Translations under genes and position numbers: made by a program | Shown: piece after piece, positions 17,111 through 24,357 of the stretch | Numbering within the stretch: the stretch's first letter is position 1 | Layout of the letters: each line of letters begins with the position of its first letter | NCBI GenBank assembly: GCA_020636255.1 | Contig: JACJYE010000021.1 | Coordinates: 1 to 38,469, forward strand | DNA: 38,469 nucleotides | Direction: 5' to 3' | From: Lewinellaceae bacterium | Lineage (GTDB): Bacteria; Bacteroidota; Bacteroidia; Chitinophagales; Saprospiraceae | The notes under the pieces: generated by a model | What the model was told of the DNA's origin: nothing | Databases searched by the model: none | Seen by the model: the letters and a program-made list of their open reading frames with translations, nothing else

Positions 17111-18181
17111 TCACTGCCCTTCCGCTGCCAGCCTGTTGTAATAATCCAGGCTCTCTTCGATCAAGGCTTCGCTGCAGTACTGGTTGACGGCCACTTTGCC
17201 CAGCGGGTTGACCAGGCTGAAATTGATCCGGCCGGATACGTTTTTTTTATCGTTGCGCATGAGGCCCAGTAAAGCCGGGTACGAGCCGGTTTGCAGTGGC
17301 CGGTGCCCGTACAACCGGATGATATAACGACAAACCTGCTCCACATCTGATAGCGGCAGGCCTAAAAGGCGGTGCGACAGATAGGCCTCACAGCACAATC
17401 CGACGGCTACGGCCTCGCCATGCAGCAGTGGCTGCCCCGCCAGTGCCAGGCTTTCAACGGCATGCCCGATGGTATGCCCGAAGTTGAGAGCTTTGCGGAT
17501 GCCCTTCTCCAACGGGTCCTGCTCCACGATATGCTTCTTAACCAGCAGGGAAGATGTAATAAGGCCAGCCCAACGGGCTTGCTCCAGGCTGTCGGCCCGA
17601 CGGAGCTGATCCCACTGCCCGGCATCTGCAATGAGGCTGTGTTTGATGATCTCGGCATAACCGCTGCGGATCTCCTGCGCCGGCAAAGTGCTCAGGAAGG
17701 CCGGGTCGATGAAAACAGCGAGGGGGTCCTGAAACAGGCCGATACTGTTCTTGAGCTGCAGGAAATCGATGCCCAGCTTCCCGCCGATAGAGGCGTCAAC
17801 CTGAGCCAGCAGGGTGGTAGGCACCTGAATGAACCGGATGCCGCGCTTGAAGGTAGCGGCGCAAAACCCACCCATGTCGCCGATGACGCCGCCGCCCAGG
17901 TTGATGAGCAGCGCGTCGCGGCCGGCTTCCTGCTCCATGAGCTGCTGCCAGATGAGCCGGCAGCTGTCCAGGTTCTTGTGCAGCTCGCCGGAAGGAATGC
18001 GTAACAGGCTATAGCCGGCCCCTCCCAGGGCCGGATGCAACCGCGGCAGGCAGTAACGTTCCGTATGCTCATCGACGAGCACGAACAGGTGGGAATAGGC
18101 CAGGCTCTCTAACAGGCCCTGCAGCCATGACTCCAGAGGGCCGACGTAAATATTGTAGTGTTTTAAAGGGATGATCTCCAT
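17111..18181 (-). CDS. aroB: 3-dehydroquinate synthase
   Basis: The second step of the shikimate pathway: it converts DAHP to 3-dehydroquinate using NAD and a divalent metal. 356 residues from the Met at 18181 (M-E-I-I-P-L-K-H-Y). The frame is open to 18217, but a perfect -7 element overlaps those codons, so 18181 is preferred. Diagnostic motifs are G-G-G-V-I-G-D-M-G-G-F, R-F-I-Q-V-P-T-T-L-L-A-Q-V-D-A-S-I-G-G-K, E-I-I-K-H, and the metal-binding N-F-G-H-T-I-G-H and H-G-E-A-V-A-V-G. It lies 100 bases downstream of the helical protein gene and upstream of the penicillin-binding protein gene. Confidence 0.97.
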   Translation of the reverse strand: MEIIPLKHYNIYVGPLESWLQGLLESLAYSHLFVLVDEHTERYCLPRLHPALGGAGYSLLRIPSGELHKNLDSCRLIWQQLMEQEAGRDALLINLGGGVIGDMGGFCAATFKRGIRFIQVPTTLLAQVDASIGGKLGIDFLQLKNSIGLFQDPLAVFIDPAFLSTLPAQEIRSGYAEIIKHSLIADAGQWDQLRRADSLEQARWAGLITSSLLVKKHIVEQDPLEKGIRKALNFGHTIGHAVESLALAGQPLLHGEAVAVGLCCEAYLSHRLLGLPLSDVEQVCRYIIRLYGHRPLQTGSYPALLGLMRNDKKNVSGRINFSLVNPLGKVAVNQYCSEALIEESLDYYNRLAAEGQ

Positions 18182-18216
18182 AACTGGTGGCATTCGGTGA
18201 TCTGGTGCTCGGCACA

Positions 18217-18224
18217 CAAAGCTA
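18217..18224 (-). promoter_or_regulatory. -7 element of aroB
   Basis: On the minus strand this reads TAGCTTTG, a complete match to TAnnTTTG, with a T-rich run at about the -33 distance. It predicts a start near 18210 and a leader of about 30 bases before the aroB Met at 18181, and it excludes the more upstream start at 18217. Confidence 0.6.
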
Positions 18225-18281
18225 CACCCCTTTCGCAGAAGGAAAAAGGGATTTAAGGAATTGTTGGTGCGCCCGGGGCCG

Positions 18282-19694
18282 TCAGATCTTTTCGAGTTGT
18301 TTTAAGAACCACTCCTTTTCCGGCAGCGGCGAAGTGCCTTTGATCTCCTGTGCCAGCTTGTCCTTCTCTTCCTTATCAAAGGGGTTGATACGGATGAGTT
18401 TTTTGGTGTATTTGATCAGGTTGCTGTAGATGTGTTTGTAAGAGCCCATCACCTCTTTGCGGCGCATGTATGTGCGCATGCTCTCGATGAGGGATTCCAG
18501 TGCATCCATCTCTTCCTCCTCGTAGTACATCATGATCAGCATCGACTTGCCATAGAGGTTGGTCAGGATATCGTCGAAGTCTGACTGGGCCAGCAGGCGC
18601 ATGGCCTTTTTGTATTCCTTTTTGGCAAAATGCAGGCGCGCTCTGGAGAACTGGACCAGGTTTTCGCGATGTTGGGCAGGCAGGTAGATCTGGTACTCGT
18701 CAATGAAGTTGTTGATCCAGTCGAACTCCTTGAGCGAGATGCCGGTATTGATGGTATTGCGGAAAGTAAAACGCGACAGCTCGTTGTTCTCAATGAGTAT
18801 TTTGTTCTCGATGCCATTGCGGTATAGCTCGAACAGCTCCCTGAGATAGTGTTCCTTCCCCATCTTGTTGACCTGCCTGATGGAGTAGTTGATGGCCATG
18901 AGGTAGATATCCCGTAGTTCGGAATGGGGAAAATGGTCCTTGTTCTTCTGGATCTCCTGCCGCAAGTGCTGGAAGTATTCCTCGCCCGACTCGTCGGTCA
19001 CGGCCTTGTAACCGTAGTAGTAGATCGCGATGGCCGGGTGTTGCAGGTAAGCCCCCCGTTCCGCGAAGTGGAGCACCTCGTCGAGCAGGCCGATATTGTA
19101 CTGGGCCTTGTACACGGCCTGGTGGGCCAGCATCAGGCAGCTCTGCCGGAGTTTATCGGCCAGGAAGGTCATATCCAGCGCGTCGGAAACCGTTTGGAGG
19201 TTCATCTCGATCGTGCGCTTCTTGCCTTCCTGGAAGTTGTACTTTTCCAGCTGAAGCAGATATTCATTGCGCAAAAACTGCTCGTTGCGATAGGGGGCGT
19301 CTTCCTGTAATGTTTCTACTGATTTGATGGTCTTTTGAAAAGCTTTGTCCAGTTTGCGTTTGCGATATACGCTGGCCAGGGCCATGCGGGAGCGCACCTC
19401 GTCGTCGTGCAGTTCCTGGTAAATCAGAAATTCTTCTACCGACTTGAGTAGAAAATGCATGCTTTGCCGTAACTTGGCATCATCGTATGCTTCATCCGGA
19501 AATAGCTTCGAGAACACCCGCTCTTTATGCAGGAATTTGTCATCCTCAAGGTGAGCCCCCGCCATCAGATATTCAAATAGCAGTATGACATCCTCGCGCT
19601 GGTTGTGCACCGGTGAATTCAACCACTTCCGTAAATCCCGGGCCTCTTTTTTGGAAAAGGTCCGCATCACTGCTGTCAAATGGCTATTTTCCAT
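18282..19694 (-). CDS. Uncharacterised all-helical Bacteroidota protein (paralogue 1 of the duplicated pair)
   Basis: A 470-residue cytoplasmic protein with no signal peptide or membrane segment. The N-terminal block (L-T-A-V-M-R-T-F-S-K-K-E-A-R-D-L-R-K-W-L, then S-P-V-H-N-Q-R-E-D-V) is shared with the protein at 24356-25744, where it reads F-S/L-S-K-A-E-A-R-G-L-R-K-F-L and S-P-F-F-N-H-R-Q-D-V; similarity continues along the full length. The rest is helical, rich in Leu, Glu, Tyr and Arg, and may form helical-repeat hairpins. I recall similar N-termini in many Bacteroidota proteins of unknown function; no DNA-binding or catalytic motif is evident. It is divergent from the T9SS gene at 19908, the same arrangement as its paralogue, so a role in controlling or assisting that gene is possible. 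Confidence 0.8.
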   Translation of the reverse strand: MENSHLTAVMRTFSKKEARDLRKWLNSPVHNQREDVILLFEYLMAGAHLEDDKFLHKERVFSKLFPDEAYDDAKLRQSMHFLLKSVEEFLIYQELHDDEVRSRMALASVYRKRKLDKAFQKTIKSVETLQEDAPYRNEQFLRNEYLLQLEKYNFQEGKKRTIEMNLQTVSDALDMTFLADKLRQSCLMLAHQAVYKAQYNIGLLDEVLHFAERGAYLQHPAIAIYYYGYKAVTDESGEEYFQHLRQEIQKNKDHFPHSELRDIYLMAINYSIRQVNKMGKEHYLRELFELYRNGIENKILIENNELSRFTFRNTINTGISLKEFDWINNFIDEYQIYLPAQHRENLVQFSRARLHFAKKEYKKAMRLLAQSDFDDILTNLYGKSMLIMMYYEEEEMDALESLIESMRTYMRRKEVMGSYKHIYSNLIKYTKKLIRINPFDKEEKDKLAQEIKGTSPLPEKEWFLKQLEKI

Positions 19695-19740
19695 GGAAAG
19701 GGGTTTGATTATTGTTCAACAAACAACTAAGGATCGCTAA

Positions 19741-19773
19741 TGCGTAAATCAAAAAATATCAAAACATTACGCA
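19741..19773. promoter_or_regulatory. Small inverted repeat in the divergent promoter region
   Basis: TGCGTAA at 19741-19747 pairs with TTACGCA at 19767-19773 around an A-rich 19-base spacer. It sits between the divergent start codons at 19694 and 19908 and could be an operator; the arms are short, so chance is not excluded. Confidence 0.25.
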
Positions 19774-19816
19774 ATTTCAGGCTTTATACAAGCAAGTAAA
19801 AATATTCATTTTTAAT

Positions 19817-19869
19817 CAACAAACTATATTTTTTGTCTTTGTTTTTGCGTATGGAACACAACATTTTTG
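19817..19869 (+). promoter_or_regulatory. Promoter of the first T9SS protein gene (copy 1)
   Basis: An upstream CAACAAAC box (19817-19824) is followed by TTTTTTGTCTTTG with TTTG at 19838-19841, a 20-base spacer and CATTTTTG at 19862-19869, one mismatch from TAnnTTTG. The predicted start near 19876 precedes the Met at 19908. The same box, T-run, spacing and -7 element occur at 23431-23483. Confidence 0.65.
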
Positions 19870-19907
19870 TACCAGGAAAAAAAGGTAACGGCCTAAAACG
19901 ATCGCTA

Positions 19908-22865
19908 ATGACGCAGTCCAATCGACATACCTTGATCTCAGCTGCATTCGCTGCTTTGAGGCATCTGCTCCCCGCATTTGCCTTGTTGTGTTCTGTCTCT
20001 GCCGGTGCACAGGGTTGGGAAAAGGTGTTTGGAGGCAACAAGGAAGACCAGGGCCTCGCCGTTATCCAAACCTCCGACCTGGGTTACCTCGTCATCGGCT
20101 ACAGCGAATCTTTCCCGAGTTTCCAGGATCAGGACATAGACGTATACGCCATCAAAACGGATGTGGACGGCACGCTGGTATGGGAAGAAACTTTTGATGA
20201 CGGGTATACGGAATACGCCAATGCTGTGCTGCAGGCATCGGATAACTCCTACCTCATCGCCGGCGAGATCTCTTACCAAAGCAATACCGGCCCTTTCGAA
20301 GCCTATCTGCTCAAGATCAACGAGCAGGGCAAAAAGGAATGGCACCGCTCCTATTCTGAACCCACCGCCAACAGCCTGCGGATCAACGACATCGTCGCCG
20401 CTCCCGACGGCGGGTACCTGATGGTGGGCATGGCCGTTTACGACAGCCCCAATTCCAATGAAGATATTTTCCTGCTCAAAGTTGATGAGAACGGCGATGA
20501 GCAGTGGCGCAAGATATTCGGCACCGTCCGCGGGGAAGAGGCCAAAGCCGTGATCGCCTACCAGGGCGGTTATGTGATCTGCGGTACAGAAGACAACCCG
20601 CAGCCCCCGCCGATCGCCTTCGGCGGCGATATGGTAACCTACCGGCTCGACGCCCAGGGGGAAACCATCTGGAAGCGGGTCGTGTCCACCCTCGAAGAAG
20701 AGTCGGGCAATGATATCGTCCTCACCAAGGACGGCAATTTCGTCATCGCCGGCTTCAGCGGCAACAACCGCGATGTTGCCCTTTGGAAGTACGATGGCGA
20801 CGGCAACCAGCTCTGGGAAACCATCAATGATGTATTCGGCGAAGGCGATGCCGCTAATTCCATTATAGAACTGCCCGACGGCAGCCTCGTGATCGCCGGC
20901 CTGACAGAGGTCAGCGGTATCAATACGGACTTCCTGATCGGCAAATACGCCGCCGACGGCAGCCTGATGTGGTTCAACCATACCGGCGATGTGGTCAATG
21001 CCGATGAAGCGCAGAGTATCGCGCCCACCTTCGACGGCGGCTACGTCATCACCGGTTCCGCCGGCCTGTTCCTGACCTTCGTCAACGATATGGTGCTGAC
21101 CCGAACCGACGGGAACGGCGATATCTACACGAATTACATCAAGGGCAAAGTATTTAACGACCTGAACGAGAACTGCCAGCTGAACAGCACCGAGCCGCCC
21201 TTCGCCGGATGGCTGGTGCGCGCCCGCGGTGAAGAGGCTACCTTTTTCGGCTCCACCGGCCCCAGCGGCAATTATATCATACGGGTAGACACGGGCAACT
21301 ACGTCGTAGAGGCCATTCCCATCAATACTTACTGGGAAAGCTGTACGCCAAACGGCGTCAACCTGACCCTGACCAACTTTTACGACACCACTACCGTCAA
21401 CTTCCCGATCAAGGCCACTGACATGATCTGCCCCTATATGGAAGTGGACGTGTCGACGCCTTTCCTGGCGCCCTGTACCGAAGTCGTTTATACGGTTAGC
21501 TACGCCAACAATGGCACAGCCGATGCCGACAACGCTTTTGTCGATGTAACCCTCGACGATGAGCTGTCGCTGATAAGCGCCAGCCTGCCCTTTACTTTCG
21601 ACGGAGAAAAATACACCTTCGGCCTGGGCGATCTTTCCTATAATACCAGCGGTTCGTTCACGATCAATACGCAGATGGCGTGCGACGGCATCGCCATGGG
21701 CCAGGCGGGCCTGGTGATCGCCCACATATACCCGGATTCCCTGTGCACTGCGCCGGACCCCAACTGGGACGGCGCCAGCATCATCGTCGAAGGGCAGTGC
21801 GTAAACGACTCCCTGGAGTTCCACATTCGGAACATCGGGCAGGAAGCCATGTCTGAATCGAAAAACTACTTCATCGTAGAAGAAGATGTGGTGGTCTTCC
21901 TGCAGTCCTTCCAGCTGAACCCCGACGAGGAGGTGCCGATCAAGTTCAAAGGTGACGGGGCTACCTATCGGATCGTCGCCGAGCAATCGGAAGGCCACCC
22001 GGGCAACAGCTACCCCACGGTGGCCATCGAAGGCTGTGTGGAGGACGGGCAGCCCTACAGCACGGGTTACCTGAGCCAGTTCCCGGAAGACGAGCTCAAC
22101 CCATTTGTCTCCATACAGGTCAATGAGGTGATGGAGGATATGCAGGAAGTGGCCCTGCTGCGATACCCCAAAGGCTTGCGCGATTCAGTGATCGCCGCCG
22201 ATATGGACATCACTTACCGTTATGTTTTCCGCAACCTGGGCAATGATACCATCTCCCGGGTCGTGATCCGGGATACCCTGCCTGCAGCCCTCGACCCCGG
22301 AGCAGTCATTCCCGGGGCGAGCAGCCACCCATACAGGCTGGAGGTATACCATACCGGGGTGCTCAAGATCACCTTCGATGATATCATACTGCCGATGGAC
22401 CCCAGCGGGAACGAGCCCGCATCCTATGGTTTCGTAGAGATAAAAGTGGGCCAAAAGCCCGGAAATGAGCTGGGCACCGTGGTTGAGAACCAGGCTACGG
22501 TCATATTTGACTACTACCCGCCGATCCAGACCAATAAGGCCCGGCACGTGATCGAGGTCGACAGCCTGGAAGTGCTGGTGGAATTCCTGCCGACGGATGT
22601 CAACAACCCCGCCACACCCAAAGTCAATGTAAAGGCCTACCCCAACCCGTTCGTCGAATACGTAACGCTGGAGGTGGAAGGCTGGCCCCAGGGGAAAAAT
22701 CTGGTATTTACGCTTTTCAATGCCAACGGGCAATTGATCAAATACGACGAGGTACAGGAAGGCGTGTACACCTTCCAACGGCGGGCCTTGCCGGCCGGTG
22801 CGTATTTTTACAGCTTGAAATCTGAAGGAAAATTAGTAGGCAGCGGGAGCCTTATCGTCCGCTGA
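19908..22865 (+). CDS. Large T9SS-secreted beta-propeller/DUF11-like protein (copy 1)
   Basis: 985 residues from Met at 19908. A signal peptide ends S-A-G-A-Q; the frame is open to 19833, but the promoter overlaps that part. Residues about 40-405 hold at least six repeats with a common core such as D-G-G-Y-L-M-V-G, D-G-N-F-V-I-A-G and D-G-G-Y-V-I-T-G, typical of beta-propeller blades. Residues about 410-505 resemble an SdrD-B or carboxypeptidase-regulatory-like fold (K-G-K-V-F-N-D-L-N-E-N-C). Residues about 515-885 are DUF11/DUF7619-like, with V-V-I-R-D-T-L-P and V-E-N-Q-A-T-V-I-F-D-Y. The last 80 residues are a type A T9SS sorting domain starting A-Y-P-N-P-F. The protein should be exported and anchored to or released from the surface. 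A 963-residue homologue lies at 25910-28801. Ligand or substrate unknown. Confidence 0.88.
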   Translation: MTQSNRHTLISAAFAALRHLLPAFALLCSVSAGAQGWEKVFGGNKEDQGLAVIQTSDLGYLVIGYSESFPSFQDQDIDVYAIKTDVDGTLVWEETFDDGYTEYANAVLQASDNSYLIAGEISYQSNTGPFEAYLLKINEQGKKEWHRSYSEPTANSLRINDIVAAPDGGYLMVGMAVYDSPNSNEDIFLLKVDENGDEQWRKIFGTVRGEEAKAVIAYQGGYVICGTEDNPQPPPIAFGGDMVTYRLDAQGETIWKRVVSTLEEESGNDIVLTKDGNFVIAGFSGNNRDVALWKYDGDGNQLWETINDVFGEGDAANSIIELPDGSLVIAGLTEVSGINTDFLIGKYAADGSLMWFNHTGDVVNADEAQSIAPTFDGGYVITGSAGLFLTFVNDMVLTRTDGNGDIYTNYIKGKVFNDLNENCQLNSTEPPFAGWLVRARGEEATFFGSTGPSGNYIIRVDTGNYVVEAIPINTYWESCTPNGVNLTLTNFYDTTTVNFPIKATDMICPYMEVDVSTPFLAPCTEVVYTVSYANNGTADADNAFVDVTLDDELSLISASLPFTFDGEKYTFGLGDLSYNTSGSFTINTQMACDGIAMGQAGLVIAHIYPDSLCTAPDPNWDGASIIVEGQCVNDSLEFHIRNIGQEAMSESKNYFIVEEDVVVFLQSFQLNPDEEVPIKFKGDGATYRIVAEQSEGHPGNSYPTVAIEGCVEDGQPYSTGYLSQFPEDELNPFVSIQVNEVMEDMQEVALLRYPKGLRDSVIAADMDITYRYVFRNLGNDTISRVVIRDTLPAALDPGAVIPGASSHPYRLEVYHTGVLKITFDDIILPMDPSGNEPASYGFVEIKVGQKPGNELGTVVENQATVIFDYYPPIQTNKARHVIEVDSLEVLVEFLPTDVNNPATPKVNVKAYPNPFVEYVTLEVEGWPQGKNLVFTLFNANGQLIKYDEVQEGVYTFQRRALPAGAYFYSLKSEGKLVGSGSLIVR

Positions 22866-22888
22866 GCATGATCCCAAAAACTGAGGCG

Positions 22889-22918
22889 CCTCTGCCGGGC
22901 AGAATTGCCCGGCGGAGG
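22889..22918. terminator. Hairpin just after the first T9SS gene
   Basis: CCTCTGCCGGGCA at 22889-22901 pairs with 22906-22918 (one G-U pair) around loop GAAT, 24 bases after the stop codon. It is followed by A-rich rather than T-rich DNA on the plus strand, so it may protect or process the 3' end, with true termination at the hairpin and T-run at 23060-23089. Confidence 0.4.
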
Positions 22919-23010
22919 GCCAAAAAAACAGGCTTTGATAACGATCGAACTTATTTTTTGAACACTACTCAGATAATTTCTTCGCACTTGGCTGCGTTTA
23001 GATAAAGAAT

Positions 23011-23091
23011 TTAGGTCGTCTTATTATTTCATGAGATTATGATTTGTTATTAGCAAGAGGCTCCGCCGGGATGGCGGAGCTTTTTTTTTGC
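23011..23091. repeat. 81-base direct repeat, copy 1
   Basis: From TTAGGTCG to the end of the terminator T-run plus GC, this copy differs from 24036-24116 at a single position (A at 23055, G in the other). Similarity weakens just upstream, where AAGAATTT is replaced by AAGAATT. The right half is an intrinsic terminator. Confidence 0.92.
23060..23089 (+). terminator. Intrinsic terminator in direct repeat copy 1
   Basis: Stem GCTCCGCC (23060-23067) with GGCGGAGC (23073-23080), loop GGGAT, then nine T residues (23081-23089). It is a textbook rho-independent terminator reading rightward, about 195 bases after the stop of the first T9SS gene. Confidence 0.9.
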
Positions 23092-23214
23092 CCCTTTTGC
23101 AGCTTCAGAGCTTGTTTGGAGGCCACCCTTTGGGCTAAAATACGTCCCTTTTTTGAGGATACTGCGTTGCTCTTTTATAAATATCAAGGCTCCCGTTTCA
23201 ACTCGAAATACAAG

Positions 23215-23238
23215 GATCTCCGCCCAAATCCGGAGATC
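23215..23238. other. Small perfect hairpin
   Basis: GATCTCCG at 23215-23222 pairs with CGGAGATC at 23231-23238 around an 8-base loop. It lies between the first terminator and the orphan promoter. No role can be assigned. Confidence 0.5.
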
Positions 23239-23430
23239 GGAAGCACATTAATTTGATGAAATACCGGAAATATTAGCTAAAACGTAGTTTTTTTTCAGGG
23301 TTTTTATGGCATAAAACTTTTTTTTCATCAACAGGTTTGTTTTTTAAAATAGACTCATAATTAATTGAATATCAAATACATTAAACATTTTCATTTAACA
23401 AAACCGACTGCTTTTTTGAACATTTTTCGT

Positions 23431-23483
23431 CAACAAACGCCGTTTTTTGTCTTTGTCCTGAGGAGAAAAGCATAGCATATTTG
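23431..23483 (+). promoter_or_regulatory. Orphan promoter, near copy of the first T9SS gene promoter
   Basis: CAACAAAC (23431-23438), the T-run with TTTG at 23452-23455, a 20-base spacer and CATATTTG (23476-23483), followed by TAC, mirror 19817-19869 in order and spacing. The predicted leader also resembles the first T9SS leader (an AAAAGG-AACGG core), but no recognisable gene follows before the terminator at 24085. Confidence 0.6.
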
Positions 23484-23722
23484 TACTGTAAAGAAAAGGC
23501 AACGGGCAAAGAAAAAGCTCAACGCCAAAACCCTGAAAAAGATCGGGGATCGGCAAACGGTAAACGTGACACACTGGTTCCGAAAAAATTGTTGAGAGGC
23601 TATCCCAAAGACTACGAACAGCTAAGTCAATACCGATTATATGAAACTCATCGGAGCCGAACCAACTTCATCAAATGATTTGCCGCCGGTAGCAGTATGA
23701 AAAAGGGCAAAACCTGCAAACT

Positions 23723-23743
23723 CCCAAATCCCAAATCCCGAAT
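23723..23743. repeat. Heptamer tandem repeat (CCCAAAT)x2 plus CCCGAAT
   Basis: Two exact copies of CCCAAAT and one with a single change lie head to tail. The form is similar to the CCCTGAA array at 54-74. Confidence 0.65.
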
Positions 23744-23949
23744 TGCCCAAAAACCGAAAACCGCAGGGGCGTTCCAAAATGCTGCTACCACTTTTGAAAT
23801 TCTGAAAAGGACAACATAAAGATTTCACAAAGTCCAAAATGATCTGCTTACTTATTCAGCCGGAATGTACTTGGAGAATGATAGGAAGGAAAGAGGAGAA
23901 TAGGAAAGGATACGGCTCAAAGTACAATGATCATAATCCCAATTCCGTA

Positions 23950-23978
23950 GGTTCCTTGCCATAGTTTGGCAAGGAACC
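23950..23978. other. Perfect 11-bp hairpin
   Basis: GGTTCCTTGCC at 23950-23960 pairs with GGCAAGGAACC at 23968-23978 around loop ATAGTTT. It lies within the proposed orphan transcript, about 110 bases before its terminator. Confidence 0.7.
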
Positions 23979-24035
23979 GCAAAAACTTGACATCAAGGAA
24001 ACTTTGATAAAGATAATTTCGTTTTTTCCAAAGAA

Positions 24036-24116
24036 TTAGGTCGTCTTATTATTTCATGAGATTATGATTTGTTATTAGCGAGAGGCTCCGCCGGGATGGC
24101 GGAGCTTTTTTTTTGC
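24036..24116. repeat. 81-base direct repeat, copy 2
   Basis: This copy has the same orientation as 23011-23091 and one mismatch to it; the copies start 1025 bases apart. The upstream flank keeps the patch AGATAATTTC found before copy 1, so homology extends a little further with gaps. Confidence 0.92.
24085..24114 (+). terminator. Intrinsic terminator in direct repeat copy 2
   Basis: Same stem, loop and nine-T tail as at 23060-23089. There is no plus-strand gene upstream of it within the island, only the orphan promoter at 23431-23483. Confidence 0.9.
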
Positions 24117-24290
24117 TTTTATCCGGGCTGAGTCGCCTTATTAGTCGTCGTCTTATTACTCGCTTTTTAACAAACCTATAACAAAAGTAGAAAAAATATA
24201 TATTGGACAAAGTTTTTTATATTTTTTTTCTGCTCCCGCCGCTATTTTTCTCTGCTGTATTTTTTTTCTGGCTGTATATAGGTTCTGGCT

Positions 24291-24357
24291 TTGTGACGGG
24301 CCGGAGGCCCGCTTTCCGGGGCTTTTGTGACGGGCCGGAGGCCCGCTTTCCGGGGCT
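24291..24357. repeat. 34-base tandem repeat overlapping a stop codon
   Basis: Two head-to-tail copies with period 34 (24291-24324 and 24325-24357). Each contains the small palindrome CGGGCC-GGA-GGCCCG. The second copy runs into the stop codon (24356-24358) of the minus-strand gene. On that strand the two hairpins immediately follow the stop and may act as a double transcript end, though no T-run follows directly. Confidence 0.8.

Larger units (their letters stand above)
23490..24114 (+). ncRNA. Candidate non-coding transcript or relic transcript between orphan promoter and terminator
   Basis: If the promoter at 23431-23483 is active, transcription would run about 620 bases to the intrinsic terminator at 24085-24114. 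The segment has no supported open frame and contains a perfect 11-bp hairpin (23950-23978) and a heptamer repeat (23723-23743). It may be a non-coding RNA, or the promoter-and-terminator shell left by deletion of a third T9SS gene copy. Expression is not shown by the sequence. Confidence 0.3.
22866..24355. other. AT-rich gene-free island between the duplicated pairs
   Basis: Nearly 1.5 kb with no gene I can support. It contains a GC-rich hairpin after the first T9SS gene (22889-22918), two copies of an 81-base direct repeat with an intrinsic terminator (23011-23091, 24036-24116), a promoter copy (23431-23483), hairpins at 23215-23238 and 23950-23978, a heptamer repeat (23723-23743) and a tandem repeat (24291-24357). 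Open frames inside are short and feature-free. Confidence 0.75.

Noticed and set aside
19938..21998. Long minus-strand open frame of 686 codons inside the first T9SS gene
   Set aside because: It lies antisense to a protein with signal peptide, repeats and sorting domain; its translation lacks recognisable domains and is explained by the GC-rich codon pattern of the real gene.
23481..23678. 65-codon open frame right after the orphan promoter
   Set aside because: Its composition is Lys/Arg-rich and unlike any neighbour; no signal peptide or similarity to the T9SS proteins; too short to support without conservation.
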